From Desulfuromonadales bacterium (GTDB lineage Bacteria; Desulfobacterota; Desulfuromonadia; Desulfuromonadales; UBA2197): a stretch of DNA of 41,840 nt. Within the stretch, counting starts at the first letter, position 1, and each line of letters begins with the position of its first letter. Location of the stretch: contig JACUTW010000015.1 of assembly GCA_014859605.1 (NCBI GenBank), forward strand, positions 1 through 41,840, given 5' to 3'. The notes under the pieces are model-generated. The model was not told the origin of the DNA and did no database searches. It saw nothing but the letters and a program-made list of their open reading frames with translations. Of the stretch, positions 1 through 8,511 are shown piece by piece. Position numbers and translations under genes: made by a program.

Positions 1-9
1 GGGGTACAA

Positions 10-44
10 GAGGACAGGCTGATTTTAATAACCAGCCTGTCCTC
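10..44. terminator. Stem-loop, possible terminator or repeat
   Basis: A perfect 12-bp stem (10-21 pairing with 33-44) encloses an 11-base AT-rich loop. The T tract on either side is poor, so it is either a weak terminator for a gene lying left of the window or part of an intergenic repeat. No gene is seen in 1-201; the rest of that stretch is GC-rich repeat-like sequence. Confidence 0.4.
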
Positions 45-52
45 AGTTCTCG

Positions 53-75
53 TAGGGGCGCCGCATGCTGCGCCC
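53..75. repeat. GGGGCG/CGCCCC-type palindromic repeat
   Basis: A run beginning TAGGGGCG and ending in GCGCCC forms a short hairpin (gggcgc at 56-61 with gcgccc at 70-75). Similar GGGGCG...CGCCCCTA structures occur near 695-753, 36811-36882 and 38972-38992, so this is probably one copy of an interspersed REP-like family. Confidence 0.5.
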
Positions 76-201
76 GCCCTTGTTTTTGTCCGCCCGCCAA
101 ACGTCTGCCGGGCGCAGGGAACCCGCGCAGCGGGCCAGGTGATGGGGTGCTCTTTTTCTGCTTGATTGGTCCTGGTCGACCGGAACCATGCGTGCTCTAA
201 C

Positions 202-615
202 CTAAGCCGCCAGGATCTCCTTGAGCAGTTCGGGATGTCGATCGAGCAGGCGAAAGAGATTCATCACCGCCGGAAGGGGTTTGGCTACTCCGCGCTCGTA
301 ACGGGAAAAAGCATTATGCCCTCCTCCCGTGATTTTGGCGGCCTCCTGCTGCGATAGCTTCAGCTTCTTGCGAATTCGGATCAACTCGGTCGCCTCTTCG
401 CGATCGACGCGGCGCATGAAATCGTCCAGCAAGGCTTCATTCACCGTTGCCTCTTCCCCGCTCACGATCCCCTCGTCGCAATGGTCGCACCAGGCTCCCG
501 CCTGAACGTATTCCAGGGATTGCCCCCGGTAGTCGTAACGCGTGTTCTTGATGCCGTCCATCAGAATGCCGCCGCCGCATGCGGGGCAGTGCTTGCCGTT
601 CCATTGTTCACTCAT
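202..615 (-). CDS. mqsA: MqsA-type antitoxin (YgiT zinc finger plus HTH)
   Basis: A 137-residue protein of the MqsA family, the antitoxin and autorepressor of the MqsR mRNA interferase. The N-terminal zinc-finger domain has CPAC at residues 10-13 and CDHC at 43-46. The C-terminal half (about 75-130) is an XRE-type helix-turn-helix with the usual LSQQEAA and FSRYERG segments. In complete systems the N-terminal domain binds the toxin and the HTH binds the operator. The start overlaps the stop of an upstream frame that encodes only the end of an MqsR-like toxin, so the antitoxin appears to have outlived its partner. Start and stop are normal and nothing in the frame suggests damage. Whether it still regulates anything is unknown. 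Family assignment is confident; use of the E. coli gene name is by family only. Confidence 0.85.
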   Translation of the reverse strand: MSEQWNGKHCPACGGGILMDGIKNTRYDYRGQSLEYVQAGAWCDHCDEGIVSGEEATVNEALLDDFMRRVDREEATELIRIRKKLKLSQQEAAKITGGGHNAFSRYERGVAKPLPAVMNLFRLLDRHPELLKEILAA

Positions 616-700
616 CGTCCAGCTCCTTGAAGGAAATGACGAAATAGTCGTCCAGTTTCTGAAACTTCAGATACAGGCGCATACAGACCAAATCGGGCGA
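608..700 (-). pseudogene. MqsR-like toxin, C-terminal remnant
   Basis: Reading the minus strand in the frame that ends in the TGA at 608-610, about 28 codons encode a sequence containing LYLKFQKLDDYFVISFKEL. The -VISFKE- ending is typical of the C-terminus of MqsR-family toxins (RelE-like fold), and the overlap of this stop with the mqsA ATG matches the usual toxin-antitoxin arrangement. Similarity stops at a perfect palindrome (695-714). Beyond it there is no start codon or toxin sequence, only further repeat sequence and then the efflux operon. The N-terminal two thirds of the toxin are therefore gone. A different small RelE-fold toxin family such as DUF4258 is a possible alternative. Confidence 0.65.
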
Positions 701-714
701 AAAATTTTTCGCCC
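695..714. repeat. Perfect 20-bp palindrome
   Basis: gggcgaaaaatttttcgccc reads the same on both strands and is followed by CTACGG, giving the CGCCCCTAC ending of the repeat family. It marks the point where the mqsR remnant stops. Confidence 0.7.
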
Positions 715-731
715 CTACGGTGGGCAAAGGC

Positions 732-753
732 GGGCGCACACACAGGTGCGCCC
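732..753. repeat. Hairpin repeat next to the palindrome
   Basis: gggcgcac (732-739) pairs with gtgcgccc (746-753) around a 6-base loop. It lies just past the stop of the RND pump gene and could also act in transcript termination for that operon, although no T run follows on the minus strand. Together with 695-714 it fills the space between the toxin remnant and the efflux operon. Confidence 0.5.
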
Positions 754-774
754 CGACCACGGGGCAACCGCAGG

Positions 775-3700
775 TTATTGTGCCTGATTGGAATCTTTAT
801 CCGAAGAATCGCTCTTTTCCCGCACCAGAATCCAGCCTTTGAATCTCTCGAATCCCTGCCAGTGACTGAACTGATCGAGATAGCTGTAGATCACCGGCAC
901 CACTGCCAGGGTCAGCAGCGTTGAGGAGAAGAGCCCCCCGGAGATGGCGACCGCCATTGGCTGGCGGCTTTCGCTCCCTTCGCCAATGCCGAGGGCAACG
1001 GGGAGGACTCCGGCGATGGTGGAGATGGCGGTCATCAGGATCGGCCGCAGGCGGGTGGCGCCGGCTTCAACCAGCGCCGCATCAAGACTCATACCGGTAT
1101 GGCGCAACTGATTGGCGTAGTCGATGAGGAGGATGCCGTTCTTGGCCGCCAAGCCGATGAGGAGCACCAGGCCGATCATCGAGTAAAGGTTGAGGGTATT
1201 ACCGAGGAGTAAAAGCAGACCGAAAGCGCCGATAAAGGAGAGGGGGAGCCCCATCATGATCGCCATCGGCTGGGTAAAGCTTTCGAACTGGGCAGCCAGG
1301 ACCATGTAGGTGAGGACAGTGGCGAGAAGAAAAGCGAAGAGGACGTACTTGCCGGTTTCGCCAAGAGTTTCAGCACTGCCGGAGAATTTGGTGACATAGC
1401 CTTCGGGGAGGAGGGTAGCGGCCATTGCCTGGACTTCGGTGATGGCGGCCCCGAGGAGCTTGCCTTCTTCGAGGGTGGCAAAGACCGTGGCCGAGCGCTG
1501 GCGGTCGAGACGGTTGATCACGCTCGGCCCGACCCCTTCCTCCAGGGTGACGAAGTTGCTGACATCGAGGAGTTCGCCGCCGTTGCCGCGCAGAAAGATC
1601 CGCTGTACGTCGCCGGGGAGCTGCCGCTGTTCGGCCTGCAGCCGCAGGCGGACCTCGTAGCTCTTCCCTCCCTCCTTAAAGGTGGTGACTTCGATACCGC
1701 CAAGGAGGGCGCCGACCGTGGCAGCGATATTTTCGACATTGATCCCGGCTTCGGCGGCCTTTTCGCGATCGATGCGCACCCGCACCTCGGGTTTGCCGAT
1801 CTCCAGGTCACGGGAGACCCCGGAGTAACCGGAAGTCTCTTCGATCTTGTTCATCAGCTGCCGCGACGCGCTGTCGAGGACAGCAATATCCGGCCCTTGA
1901 ATGACCAGCTGCACATCTTCGGCGCGCTGTCCGCCACCCAGCGGCGAGACGGCAGTGGCGTTGCCGCGGACATCGGGGAGCTGGCGCAGAAACTGGCGCA
2001 CCTCACTCTGCACCTGCTGCTGGGTGCGCTTGCGTTCACTGCGCGGCACCAGAGTGACGATGGCGACCGCCCGGTTAGCACCGCCAAAACCAGTAAAGGA
2101 GAAGAAGTGACTAACCTCGGGGATCTCCTTGAGGCGCGCTTCCACCCGGGCCCGGACGCCTTCGGTCTTCTCCATCGAGTAGGACAGCGGCGTCTGCAGG
2201 CGGACGATGAAGCGCCCCTGATCCTCCTGGGTAACGAGTTCCTGGCCAAGGAGCGTATAAAGCCAAATGCCGCCGCCGAAGACCAGCGCTGCGACCAGAG
2301 CCATAATAGAGCGCTGCTGCAGAATGCGCCGCATACTCCAGCGATAGAAGTTTGCGCTGGCGGCCATGATCCGGTCAAAGACGCGGAAGACCTGGAAGTT
2401 GGGAGAGCCGAGCTTGAGAAAGCGCGAACAGAGCATCGGCACCACGGTCATGGCGACAAAGGTCGAGCACAGGACGGCAAAAGCGACGGTCACCGCGAAC
2501 TCATAGAAGAAACGGCCGATCATCCCGCCCATAAAGGCCACCGGCAAAAAGACCCCGGCCAGCACCAGCGTCGTGGCGATGATGGCAAAGGAGATTTCAT
2601 GCGAGCCCTCAAAAGCAGCCTGCATCGGCCCCTTGCCGAGTTCGGAGCGGTGGCGATAGATATTCTCGACCATGACGATGGCATCGTCGATGACCAGACC
2701 GACCGCGAGGACCAGACCAAGCATGGTCATGTTGTTGAGGGTGAAGCCAAGGACATAGAGACAGGCAAAGGTGGCGATAATCGAGGTGGGGATGGCGATG
2801 GCGCTGATCAGGGTGGTGCGGAGGTTCTGGAGAAAGAGGAGGATGACCAAAGCGGCGGCGATACCGCCGAAGACCAGCTGGGTCTTGATCTCGGAGATCG
2901 ACTGCTCGATGAAGCGGGTGGTATCGGTGGCAATGTGGACGTCCATCCCTTCCGGGAGGATGCGACGGATTTCCGGCAGCGCCTTCTTGACAGCGCGGGC
3001 GATCGCCACTTCGTTGGCCCCGGAGCGCGGCGAGATCCGCAGGGCGGCGGTTGTCAGCGTCACCCCCCCCTGGGTGAAGTTGCCGGCGGGACGGGATTCG
3101 TCACGGCCGGCCTCGACCGCGCCGAGGAGACCAAGGCGGATCGGCGCGCCGTCGCGATGAGTGACGATCAAGTCACTGAAGGCGGCGGCGCTTTCAAACT
3201 CACCGACGGTGCGGATAAGGAATTCCTTCTCCGGCGAGTCGATCTTGCCGCCGGGGACCTCCAGGTGCTGACGACGGATAGCGGCGATGACCTCGTCGAC
3301 GCCGATGCGGTAGGCCGCCAGTCGTTCACGCATCAAACGGATGTGAATCTGCTTTTCCCGGCCGGCGCCGACACTGACTTCGCCGACCCCCTCGATCTTC
3401 TGCAGCAGCGGCCGGATCTGGACGTCGGCGAAATAGGTGAGATCCTCGATGGCGCGCTGACCAGTGACCGCCAGCCAGATAATCGGCTGGGCGTTGATGT
3501 CGAGTTTGTCGACAACCGGAATGTCGGCATCACCGGGGAGACGGCGCAGCCGGGCGGAAATCTTGTCGCGCACCTCCTGGGCAGCAACATCGATATCCTT
3601 GCTGAGCTCAAAGGTGATGGTAATGCGCGAGCGCCCTTCCTGGCTTTGGGAGACGATATGCTTGATGCCGCTGACGCCACTCACCGCGTCTTCGAGGATA

Positions 3701-3894
3701 TCGGTGATCTCGTTATCGACCTCTTCGGGGCGGGCGTTCTGCCAGAAGGTGGAGACCGTCACCACCGGATCGTCGATCTGGGGATAAAGGGAGACGCCGA
3801 GCCGGGAAACACCGATGAGGCCGAAGATCACCAGCGCCAGCACCAGCATGGTGGCGGTGACCGGCCGTTTAATCGAAATATCGGGGAGGAACAT
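775..3894 (-). CDS. RND multidrug efflux pump, HAE1 (AcrB/MexB-like)
   Basis: Inner-membrane proton/drug antiporter of 1039 residues, the normal length for HAE1 pumps. It opens with the family's N-terminus (MFLPDISIKRPVTA, then a transmembrane helix). Two large periplasmic loops separate twelve predicted helices. The TM4 stretch with LVIDDAIVMVENIYRHR carries the paired Asp residues used for proton relay in AcrB. It is the last gene of a three-gene operon: its ATG lies 3 bases past the adaptor stop, and its AAGGAG ribosome site sits inside the adaptor's last codons. It should form a tripartite complex with the adaptor and the TolC-like channel encoded just upstream. Substrates cannot be told from sequence; the family carries drugs, solvents, detergents and bile-like amphiphiles. 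The 807-codon open frame on the opposite strand is a codon-bias shadow. Confidence 0.93.
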   Translation of the reverse strand: MFLPDISIKRPVTATMLVLALVIFGLIGVSRLGVSLYPQIDDPVVTVSTFWQNARPEEVDNEITDILEDAVSGVSGIKHIVSQSQEGRSRITITFELSKDIDVAAQEVRDKISARLRRLPGDADIPVVDKLDINAQPIIWLAVTGQRAIEDLTYFADVQIRPLLQKIEGVGEVSVGAGREKQIHIRLMRERLAAYRIGVDEVIAAIRRQHLEVPGGKIDSPEKEFLIRTVGEFESAAAFSDLIVTHRDGAPIRLGLLGAVEAGRDESRPAGNFTQGGVTLTTAALRISPRSGANEVAIARAVKKALPEIRRILPEGMDVHIATDTTRFIEQSISEIKTQLVFGGIAAALVILLFLQNLRTTLISAIAIPTSIIATFACLYVLGFTLNNMTMLGLVLAVGLVIDDAIVMVENIYRHRSELGKGPMQAAFEGSHEISFAIIATTLVLAGVFLPVAFMGGMIGRFFYEFAVTVAFAVLCSTFVAMTVVPMLCSRFLKLGSPNFQVFRVFDRIMAASANFYRWSMRRILQQRSIMALVAALVFGGGIWLYTLLGQELVTQEDQGRFIVRLQTPLSYSMEKTEGVRARVEARLKEIPEVSHFFSFTGFGGANRAVAIVTLVPRSERKRTQQQVQSEVRQFLRQLPDVRGNATAVSPLGGGQRAEDVQLVIQGPDIAVLDSASRQLMNKIEETSGYSGVSRDLEIGKPEVRVRIDREKAAEAGINVENIAATVGALLGGIEVTTFKEGGKSYEVRLRLQAEQRQLPGDVQRIFLRGNGGELLDVSNFVTLEEGVGPSVINRLDRQRSATVFATLEEGKLLGAAITEVQAMAATLLPEGYVTKFSGSAETLGETGKYVLFAFLLATVLTYMVLAAQFESFTQPMAIMMGLPLSFIGAFGLLLLLGNTLNLYSMIGLVLLIGLAAKNGILLIDYANQLRHTGMSLDAALVEAGATRLRPILMTAISTIAGVLPVALGIGEGSESRQPMAVAISGGLFSSTLLTLAVVPVIYSYLDQFSHWQGFERFKGWILVREKSDSSDKDSNQAQ

Positions 3895-3897
3895 CGC

Positions 3898-5013
3898 TTA
3901 CTCCTTGGCGCCAGCGGGGGCGGCCGGCGCCTTCGGTGCCACTCTCCCCCCGTCGCGACTGGCGAACTTCCCTTCGAGGATCACCGCGCTCCCCGGCGTC
4001 AGCTCGCTGTCGAGGAGCTGTACCCATTGCGGCGTGATCCGGCCAAGACGCACCGGCACCTTGCGGGCGATGTTGTCCTGCACGGTGTAAAGGTAGGTCT
4101 CCTGCTCGGTCTGGATGATACTTTCCCAGGGGACGGTGATCGCCGCGGCAAAGACATCGGTCACCACCGACGCCCGGGCAAAGAGACCGGGGCTGAGCAG
4201 GTGCTCGCTGTTCTTCACCTGCGCCTTGACCTGAAAGGTCCGGGTCGCTTCGTCGACCCGCGGCGCCACAAAGGAGATGAGGCCGGTAAAGGTGCGCTCC
4301 GGATAAGGGGCGACCTGTAAGTTGACGATCTGCCCGGGGGAGAATTTCGGTTTGAACTTTTCCGGCACCTGAAAGGAGATCTCCAGGGGATCGAGATCGA
4401 CCACCGTCACCACCGGATCGCCGACCTTGAGGTAATCGCCCGGCGACAGGGTGCGAACGCCGGCTACCCCGGCAAAGGGGGCACGAATTACCGTATCGGC
4501 GAGGCGCACCTGCTCGCCGACAAGATTGGCGCGGGTCTGTTCGATCTGCGCCCGCACCTCGGCGATCTCGGTTTCGAGGTTATCAAACTGCAGGCGGGAG
4601 ATGAGCTTCTTCTCCAGCAGCGGCCGGTTGCGCTCCAGGGTGCGCAGCTTGTTCTCCAGACGGGCATGCAGTTCACTGATCTGGGCTTCGAGGTTGACGA
4701 TATTGGCCCGAACCCTGGCCGCATCGAGGCGCACCAGCACCTCGCCTTTGCGGACCGGCTGCCCCTCACGAAAAGCAATCTCCACCACCCGCCCCTCGCT
4801 TTCACTGCGCAGGGTGACATCGTGAAGGGCGGTCAACGTGCCGACCTGTTCGAGAACCAGCTCCACCCGCCGGGTGCTGACCTCGCCGAGCAGCACCGGC
4901 ACCGCCGGCGGTTCCGGACGGGGGGCAACACTCTCCTTCTCACCGCAACCGCTCAGCAGCAGAACGAGAAGGAGGGCCAGCAGGGGGAAGAGAGGGCGCT
5001 CAGTTGCGGACAT
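3898..5013 (-). CDS. RND periplasmic adaptor (membrane fusion) lipoprotein
   Basis: A 371-residue membrane-fusion protein of the AcrA/MexA type that bridges pump and outer-membrane channel. Residues 1-22 form a lipoprotein signal with an LSGC lipobox (Cys23), so it is probably anchored by lipid. A barrel-sandwich (lipoyl-like) half at about 60-95 (TLRSESEGRVVEIAFREGQ), a coiled-coil hairpin at roughly 100-165, the second lipoyl half (RAPFAGVAGVRTLSPGDYL) and beta-barrel and membrane-proximal domains follow in the usual order. Its start overlaps the end of the TolC-like gene by 14 bases, and the pump gene begins 3 bases after its stop. The tight packing implies one transcript and coupled translation. 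Confidence in family is high; substrates are unknown. Confidence 0.92.
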   Translation of the reverse strand: MSATERPLFPLLALLLVLLLSGCGEKESVAPRPEPPAVPVLLGEVSTRRVELVLEQVGTLTALHDVTLRSESEGRVVEIAFREGQPVRKGEVLVRLDAARVRANIVNLEAQISELHARLENKLRTLERNRPLLEKKLISRLQFDNLETEIAEVRAQIEQTRANLVGEQVRLADTVIRAPFAGVAGVRTLSPGDYLKVGDPVVTVVDLDPLEISFQVPEKFKPKFSPGQIVNLQVAPYPERTFTGLISFVAPRVDEATRTFQVKAQVKNSEHLLSPGLFARASVVTDVFAAAITVPWESIIQTEQETYLYTVQDNIARKVPVRLGRITPQWVQLLDSELTPGSAVILEGKFASRDGGRVAPKAPAAPAGAKE

Positions 5014-6568
5014 TCTGTATCTCCTTATCTTCGAGGGGATGAACGATATTGCGGCGTTCCAGATTGGCGCCCATCGCCCGATACAGGCGGCTCAGCCCGG
5101 CGTTGAAGTCGATCAGGGCGTTAGCCTTGCGCACTCGCGCTTCGATGACAACGGCCTGAAAATCGAGAATGCGGAAGGTGTCGGTGAGCCCCTCACTCAG
5201 GCGCTCCATCTCCTGACTCAGGGTGATATCGGCGAGTTGCTGAAAACGCTCCGCCACCTGCACCCGTTCAAAGCCGCGCTCGACAGCGGTGAGGGCGTTG
5301 CGCACCTCGGTCTCGACCGTACTCTCCAACCCCTTCAGAGTGTACAAGGCCTGGCGCTTTTCATGTCCGGCCCGCCGGTAGTTGGCAGCCGCGGCACGAT
5401 TCTCCAAAGGGTAGGCAAAACGCAAGCCGGCAAACCAGGCATAGCCGTCGCCGCTCGCCGCCTGATCGAGAGAACGCCAGGAATCGCCGCGGTTGGCCAG
5501 CGCCCCCGGTGTCGCCGGATCTTCGGCGTCACCGGAAAGGCCATTGACGCCGAGGGAAGCGGCGAGATCGAGGCGGGGGAGTTTCTGATTTTGGAAATAA
5601 GCGAGGCGGAGATCGCGGCTGGCGATCTCGAGACGCTGGCGCTCGAGGTCAGGGCGGGCAACCAGCGCGGTCTGCAGGGCTGTCTCCAGCGGCGGCCAGA
5701 CCTGCTCAATGCCGGGGAGGGGTTCGGTTTGCAATAGGACGGCGGCAAGAGGATCATTGTGCCCGATCTCCAGAAGCTTCTTGAGGCGATTGGCGGCGAT
5801 CTCCATCTGCTGCCGGGCAACGACCACCTGCTCATCGCGGGCGGCAGCGGCAGTCTCGGCTTCCTGCACCTCGGTAATCGGCACAATGCCGGCCTCAAAC
5901 TTGTCGCGGTTGCCGGCAAGGAGTTCACGCGCCAGTTCCCGCGACTCGATGCGCAAGCGCAGGATTTCATGGCTGCGGGCCAGTTCGAAATAGCTCAATT
6001 CGAGCTCTTCGGCGAGACGCTGCGCTTGGTCGAGATAACCAAAGCGGGCCTGTTGCAGGCGCTGATCAGCGAGGCGCAGATTTGTGGTATTGACCGCGCG
6101 GCCAAAATCGCGCAGCAGCGGCTGGGTAAAATCGAGAAGCAGATAGGTGCGATATTCCGGATCGAGGCCGGGGGTCACGGCATTGTTGCTCAGACGGGAA
6201 CCCTCCAGCGACAGACGGGCATCAAGGCCGCTGTGGAACTCTTTGCCGAGGCCGATGGTTGCCCCGGATTGCCGGCGGCGGTCATAAGGATCCGTGAAGG
6301 AGGAGGCCGCGGTGGGGGTTCTTTCGCCGGCGGCGGAGACAGCCGCATGCGCCATCAGATCGAAGCGCGCCGCTTCAACCGTGATCTCTTCGCGACTGAT
6401 GGGGAGATTGAGCCGTTGCGCCTGCAGATCAAAATTAACTTCGAGACCGCGGAACAGGACTTCCTGCAGCGGGAGGATCTGCCCGGCTTCGGCCAGATCC
6501 GTTGCCATGACCGGTCCGGCAAGAAGAAGTGCCAACAAAAAAGTGACGGGAATGGTGGTTCGCAGCAT
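5000..6568 (-). CDS. TolC-like outer-membrane efflux channel
   Basis: Outer-membrane efflux protein of 522 residues, first gene of the efflux operon. I place the start at 6568: the ATG is preceded by AAGGAGA at good spacing and begins a clear signal peptide (MLRTTIPVTFLLALLLAGPVMA). A longer frame reaching 6643 would put 25 charged residues before the signal. Two repeated long-helix regions follow, with LDFTQPLLRDFG as in outer-membrane efflux proteins and a run of RDEQVVVARQQMEIAANRLKKLL-type coiled coil. Three such subunits should form the channel that docks with the adaptor. The gene ends inside the adaptor's first codons (14-base overlap). Confidence 0.9.
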   Translation of the reverse strand: MLRTTIPVTFLLALLLAGPVMATDLAEAGQILPLQEVLFRGLEVNFDLQAQRLNLPISREEITVEAARFDLMAHAAVSAAGERTPTAASSFTDPYDRRRQSGATIGLGKEFHSGLDARLSLEGSRLSNNAVTPGLDPEYRTYLLLDFTQPLLRDFGRAVNTTNLRLADQRLQQARFGYLDQAQRLAEELELSYFELARSHEILRLRIESRELARELLAGNRDKFEAGIVPITEVQEAETAAAARDEQVVVARQQMEIAANRLKKLLEIGHNDPLAAVLLQTEPLPGIEQVWPPLETALQTALVARPDLERQRLEIASRDLRLAYFQNQKLPRLDLAASLGVNGLSGDAEDPATPGALANRGDSWRSLDQAASGDGYAWFAGLRFAYPLENRAAAANYRRAGHEKRQALYTLKGLESTVETEVRNALTAVERGFERVQVAERFQQLADITLSQEMERLSEGLTDTFRILDFQAVVIEARVRKANALIDFNAGLSRLYRAMGANLERRNIVHPLEDKEIQNVRN

Positions 6569-6646
6569 CGCTGATCTTCTCCTTGATTCCCTTGCCGAAA
6601 CTGATTTGAAGCGGACTTTTAGCTCGCGACGGTCACTGGCCAAAGA

Positions 6647-6674
6647 GTATTGAAAATACGGCTTCGCGTGTCAA
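6647..6674 (-). promoter_or_regulatory. Candidate promoter and operator of the efflux operon
   Basis: On the minus strand a perfect TTGACA (6674 to 6669) lies about 100 bases upstream of the TolC-like start. Nine bases further in is an inverted repeat GTATT-TTC-AATAC (6659 to 6647), which would sit between the -35 and the -10 region, a position typical of repressor sites. The -10 box itself is poor (TACTCT-like). No regulator gene is adjacent, so the regulator would have to be encoded elsewhere. Confidence 0.4.
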
Positions 6675-6763
6675 GATGAACTCCAGTCGACAAAAAGGGC
6701 CGACAGCAATGAGCTGCGGCCCGCAGTGAAATTGTCCATCCTCTTTCTTCTTTTGCGCCCCCT

Positions 6764-6940
6764 TTATGCGGTAGCGGCAAGGGGGCGAGGACTGCAGACA
6801 TTCCGGGCGTCGTTGGCGAGGGCGCCGCAATTCTGGCATTCGACGGTCGGATGATCCGCCAACTGCTCCAACAGCTCGGTGTTATCCGTCGCCGCTAAAG
6901 CGCACATGTGCATCTTGTGCATTATGCTATCGCATTCCAT
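6764..6940 (-). CDS. Small cysteine-containing protein of unknown function
   Basis: A 58-residue protein beginning MECDSIMHKMHMCALAA. The start at 6940 is preferred over an ATG two codons earlier because GAGG lies 6 bases before it, whereas it abuts the earlier ATG. Four cysteines are visible: one near the N-terminus, one in MCAL, a CQNC pair at about 38-41 and one in NVCSP. The CxxC plus spaced cysteines could bind zinc or a metal, but no known domain is recognised. It stands alone between the efflux operon and the betaine transporter, on the same strand as the efflux genes and about 195 bases upstream of them. The composition (not arginine- or serine-rich like a shadow frame) and the good ribosome site argue that it is real. 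Confidence 0.55.
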   Translation of the reverse strand: MECDSIMHKMHMCALAATDNTELLEQLADHPTVECQNCGALANDARNVCSPRPLAATA

Positions 6941-7254
6941 ATCCATCCTCTTCTTTCTTGATTTGTATTACGGGAGGCTGCTCATCTCTGATAGTCAAAC
7001 ACAAAACTGAGGGCAGACAACCAAAAAACATAAAAAATTAAAAAAACCAGCTATCTTTAAATAGTTTCAAGCAAATTTGACCTTTAGCCCCCCATGCGTT
7101 AGCCTTAAGACTGATAAGGAAGCGCTTTCCCATTGTATGCAATGCATGAAACTTATTCTTTCTGCAAGTAGATTTTCCTCACAGGCTTTCCTTTTCCTCC
7201 TTACCCTGCAAATACGCATCAAACACTTTATGTCGTTAATCAAAAGGAGTTTTT
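6941..7254. other. AT-rich upstream region of the betaine transporter
   Basis: This 314-base stretch is much more AT-rich than its surroundings and holds no convincing gene. It should carry the proV promoter. TTGACC near 7078 with TAGCCT 17 bases later is a possible but weak match. An inverted repeat CATTG-N4-CAATG (7131-7144) could be an operator. AAAAGGAG just before 7255 is the proV ribosome site. A 61-codon frame within it (7077-7262) has no ribosome site and is not called. Confidence 0.5.
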
Positions 7255-8511
7255 ATGGGTGACAAGACCATCAAGATCAAGGTTGTCGATGTTGCAAAAA
7301 TTTTCGGGCCACACCCAAAAAGGGCCATGAAAATGCTCAAAAACGGAGAGAGCAAGGAAACTATTCACGCCGAGACGGGCACGACGGTCGGCGTCTACAA
7401 TGCCAACTTCGAAATTAACGCCGGCGAAATTTTCGTTATCATGGGACTCTCGGGATCAGGAAAATCGACTATGGTACGCATTCTTAACCGCTTGATCGAA
7501 CCGACGACCGGTTCAGTCTTCGTCGACGGTGAAGACGTGGCAGCGATGAACGACCAGCAGTTGATCGAATTACGCCGCAAAAAGATGTGCATGGTCTTCC
7601 AGTCATTTGCGCTGATGCCGCACCTGACCGTTCTGGAGAACGCTGGCTTTGGCCTGGAGATCTCGGGCCTCGACAAAGAAACCCGCAACGAGCGGGCTCT
7701 CAAGGCCCTCGAACAGGTTGGACTGGATGGCTACGCGGCGAGTTATCCGCGCCAACTCTCCGGAGGGATGCAACAGCGCGTCGGCCTGGCCCGGGCTCTG
7801 GCGGTCAATCCAGACATCCTCCTCATGGACGAAGCCTTCTCTGCCCTCGACCCGCTGATCCGTACAGAAATGCAGGACGAACTCCTCAAGTTGCAATCCC
7901 GAGCACAGCGGACCATCGTCTTCATCTCCCACGATCTCGACGAAGCAATGCGCATCGGTGACCGCATCGCTATTATGGAAGGGGGAAGAGTTGTGCAAGT
8001 CGGGACTCCCGAGGAGATCCTGCAGAACCCGGCCGACGACTACGTCCGTGCCTTCTTCCGTGGTGTTGACCCGACAAATATTCTCACCGCGGGCGATATC
8101 GCTCGCAAATCAGCAGTAACAATCATCCGGCATAAAGGGGAAGGCCCCAGAACCGCTCTACAACGCCTCATCAGCCACGAACGCGACTACGGATACATCC
8201 TTGACAGCGAACGCCGCTTCATGGGTCTTGTCTCCACCGATTCCCTCAAGGAATTTATTGACAACAACGGTGGACAGGATCTGAACCCGGCCTTTCTTCC
8301 CGAAGCCCGGGCTGTACAGAGAAGCGAGTCGATGCAAGACATCCTGCCGGAGGTCACCGCCCGACCATGGCCGATACCGGTCCTTGATGAAGAGGGACGA
8401 TATCTTGGAGTCATTTCCAAGAACCAGTTCCTGCGCACCCTGCAAAGAGGCCACGAGGAGAGCGCCAAAGCCGCAAGCGCAGAGCTGTCCCAGGAGGATA
8501 AAACCATATGA
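7255..8511 (+). CDS. proV: Glycine betaine/proline ABC importer, ATPase with CBS domains
   Basis: A 418-residue ATP-binding subunit of the ProV/OpuAA type that powers uptake of osmoprotectants. The N-terminal extension with [15 protein letters not shown] is typical of ProV. Walker A (GLSGSGKST) is near residue 65, the signature LSGGMQQR near 165, and Walker B ([12 protein letters not shown]) follows. Residues about 285-400 form a pair of CBS domains ([18 protein letters not shown]... and ...[21 protein letters not shown]), which in OpuA-type transporters sense ionic strength or nucleotides. Ribosome site AAAAGGAG lies 6 bases before the ATG. The stop overlaps the permease start by 4 bases (ATGA). 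The role in osmoprotection is inferred from the family. Confidence 0.93.
   Translation: MGDKTIKIKVVDVAKIFGPHPKRAMKMLKNGESKETIHAETGTTVGVYNANFEINAGEIFVIMGLSGSGKSTMVRILNRLIEPTTGSVFVDGEDVAAMNDQQLIELRRKKMCMVFQSFALMPHLTVLENAGFGLEISGLDKETRNERALKALEQVGLDGYAASYPRQLSGGMQQRVGLARALAVNPDILLMDEAFSALDPLIRTEMQDELLKLQSRAQRTIVFISHDLDEAMRIGDRIAIMEGGRVVQVGTPEEILQNPADDYVRAFFRGVDPTNILTAGDIARKSAVTIIRHKGEGPRTALQRLISHERDYGYILDSERRFMGLVSTDSLKEFIDNNGGQDLNPAFLPEARAVQRSESMQDILPEVTARPWPIPVLDEEGRYLGVISKNQFLRTLQRGHEESAKAASAELSQEDKTI

Noticed and set aside
166-357. 63-codon frame near the left end
   Set aside because: Antisense to mqsA and lacks a ribosome site.
1897-4320. Very long open frame (807 codons) on the plus strand
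   Set aside because: It is antisense to the RND pump and adaptor, has low-complexity, charge-rich composition and no family signature; a shadow of GC-biased codons.
6734-6965. Similar CATCCTCTT(T)CTTCTTT strings at 6737 and 6944
   Set aside because: Short pyrimidine-rich matches; too weak to call a duplication.
7077-7262. 61-codon frame upstream of proV
   Set aside because: No ribosome site, overlaps the proV start and has no family match; the region is AT-rich upstream DNA.
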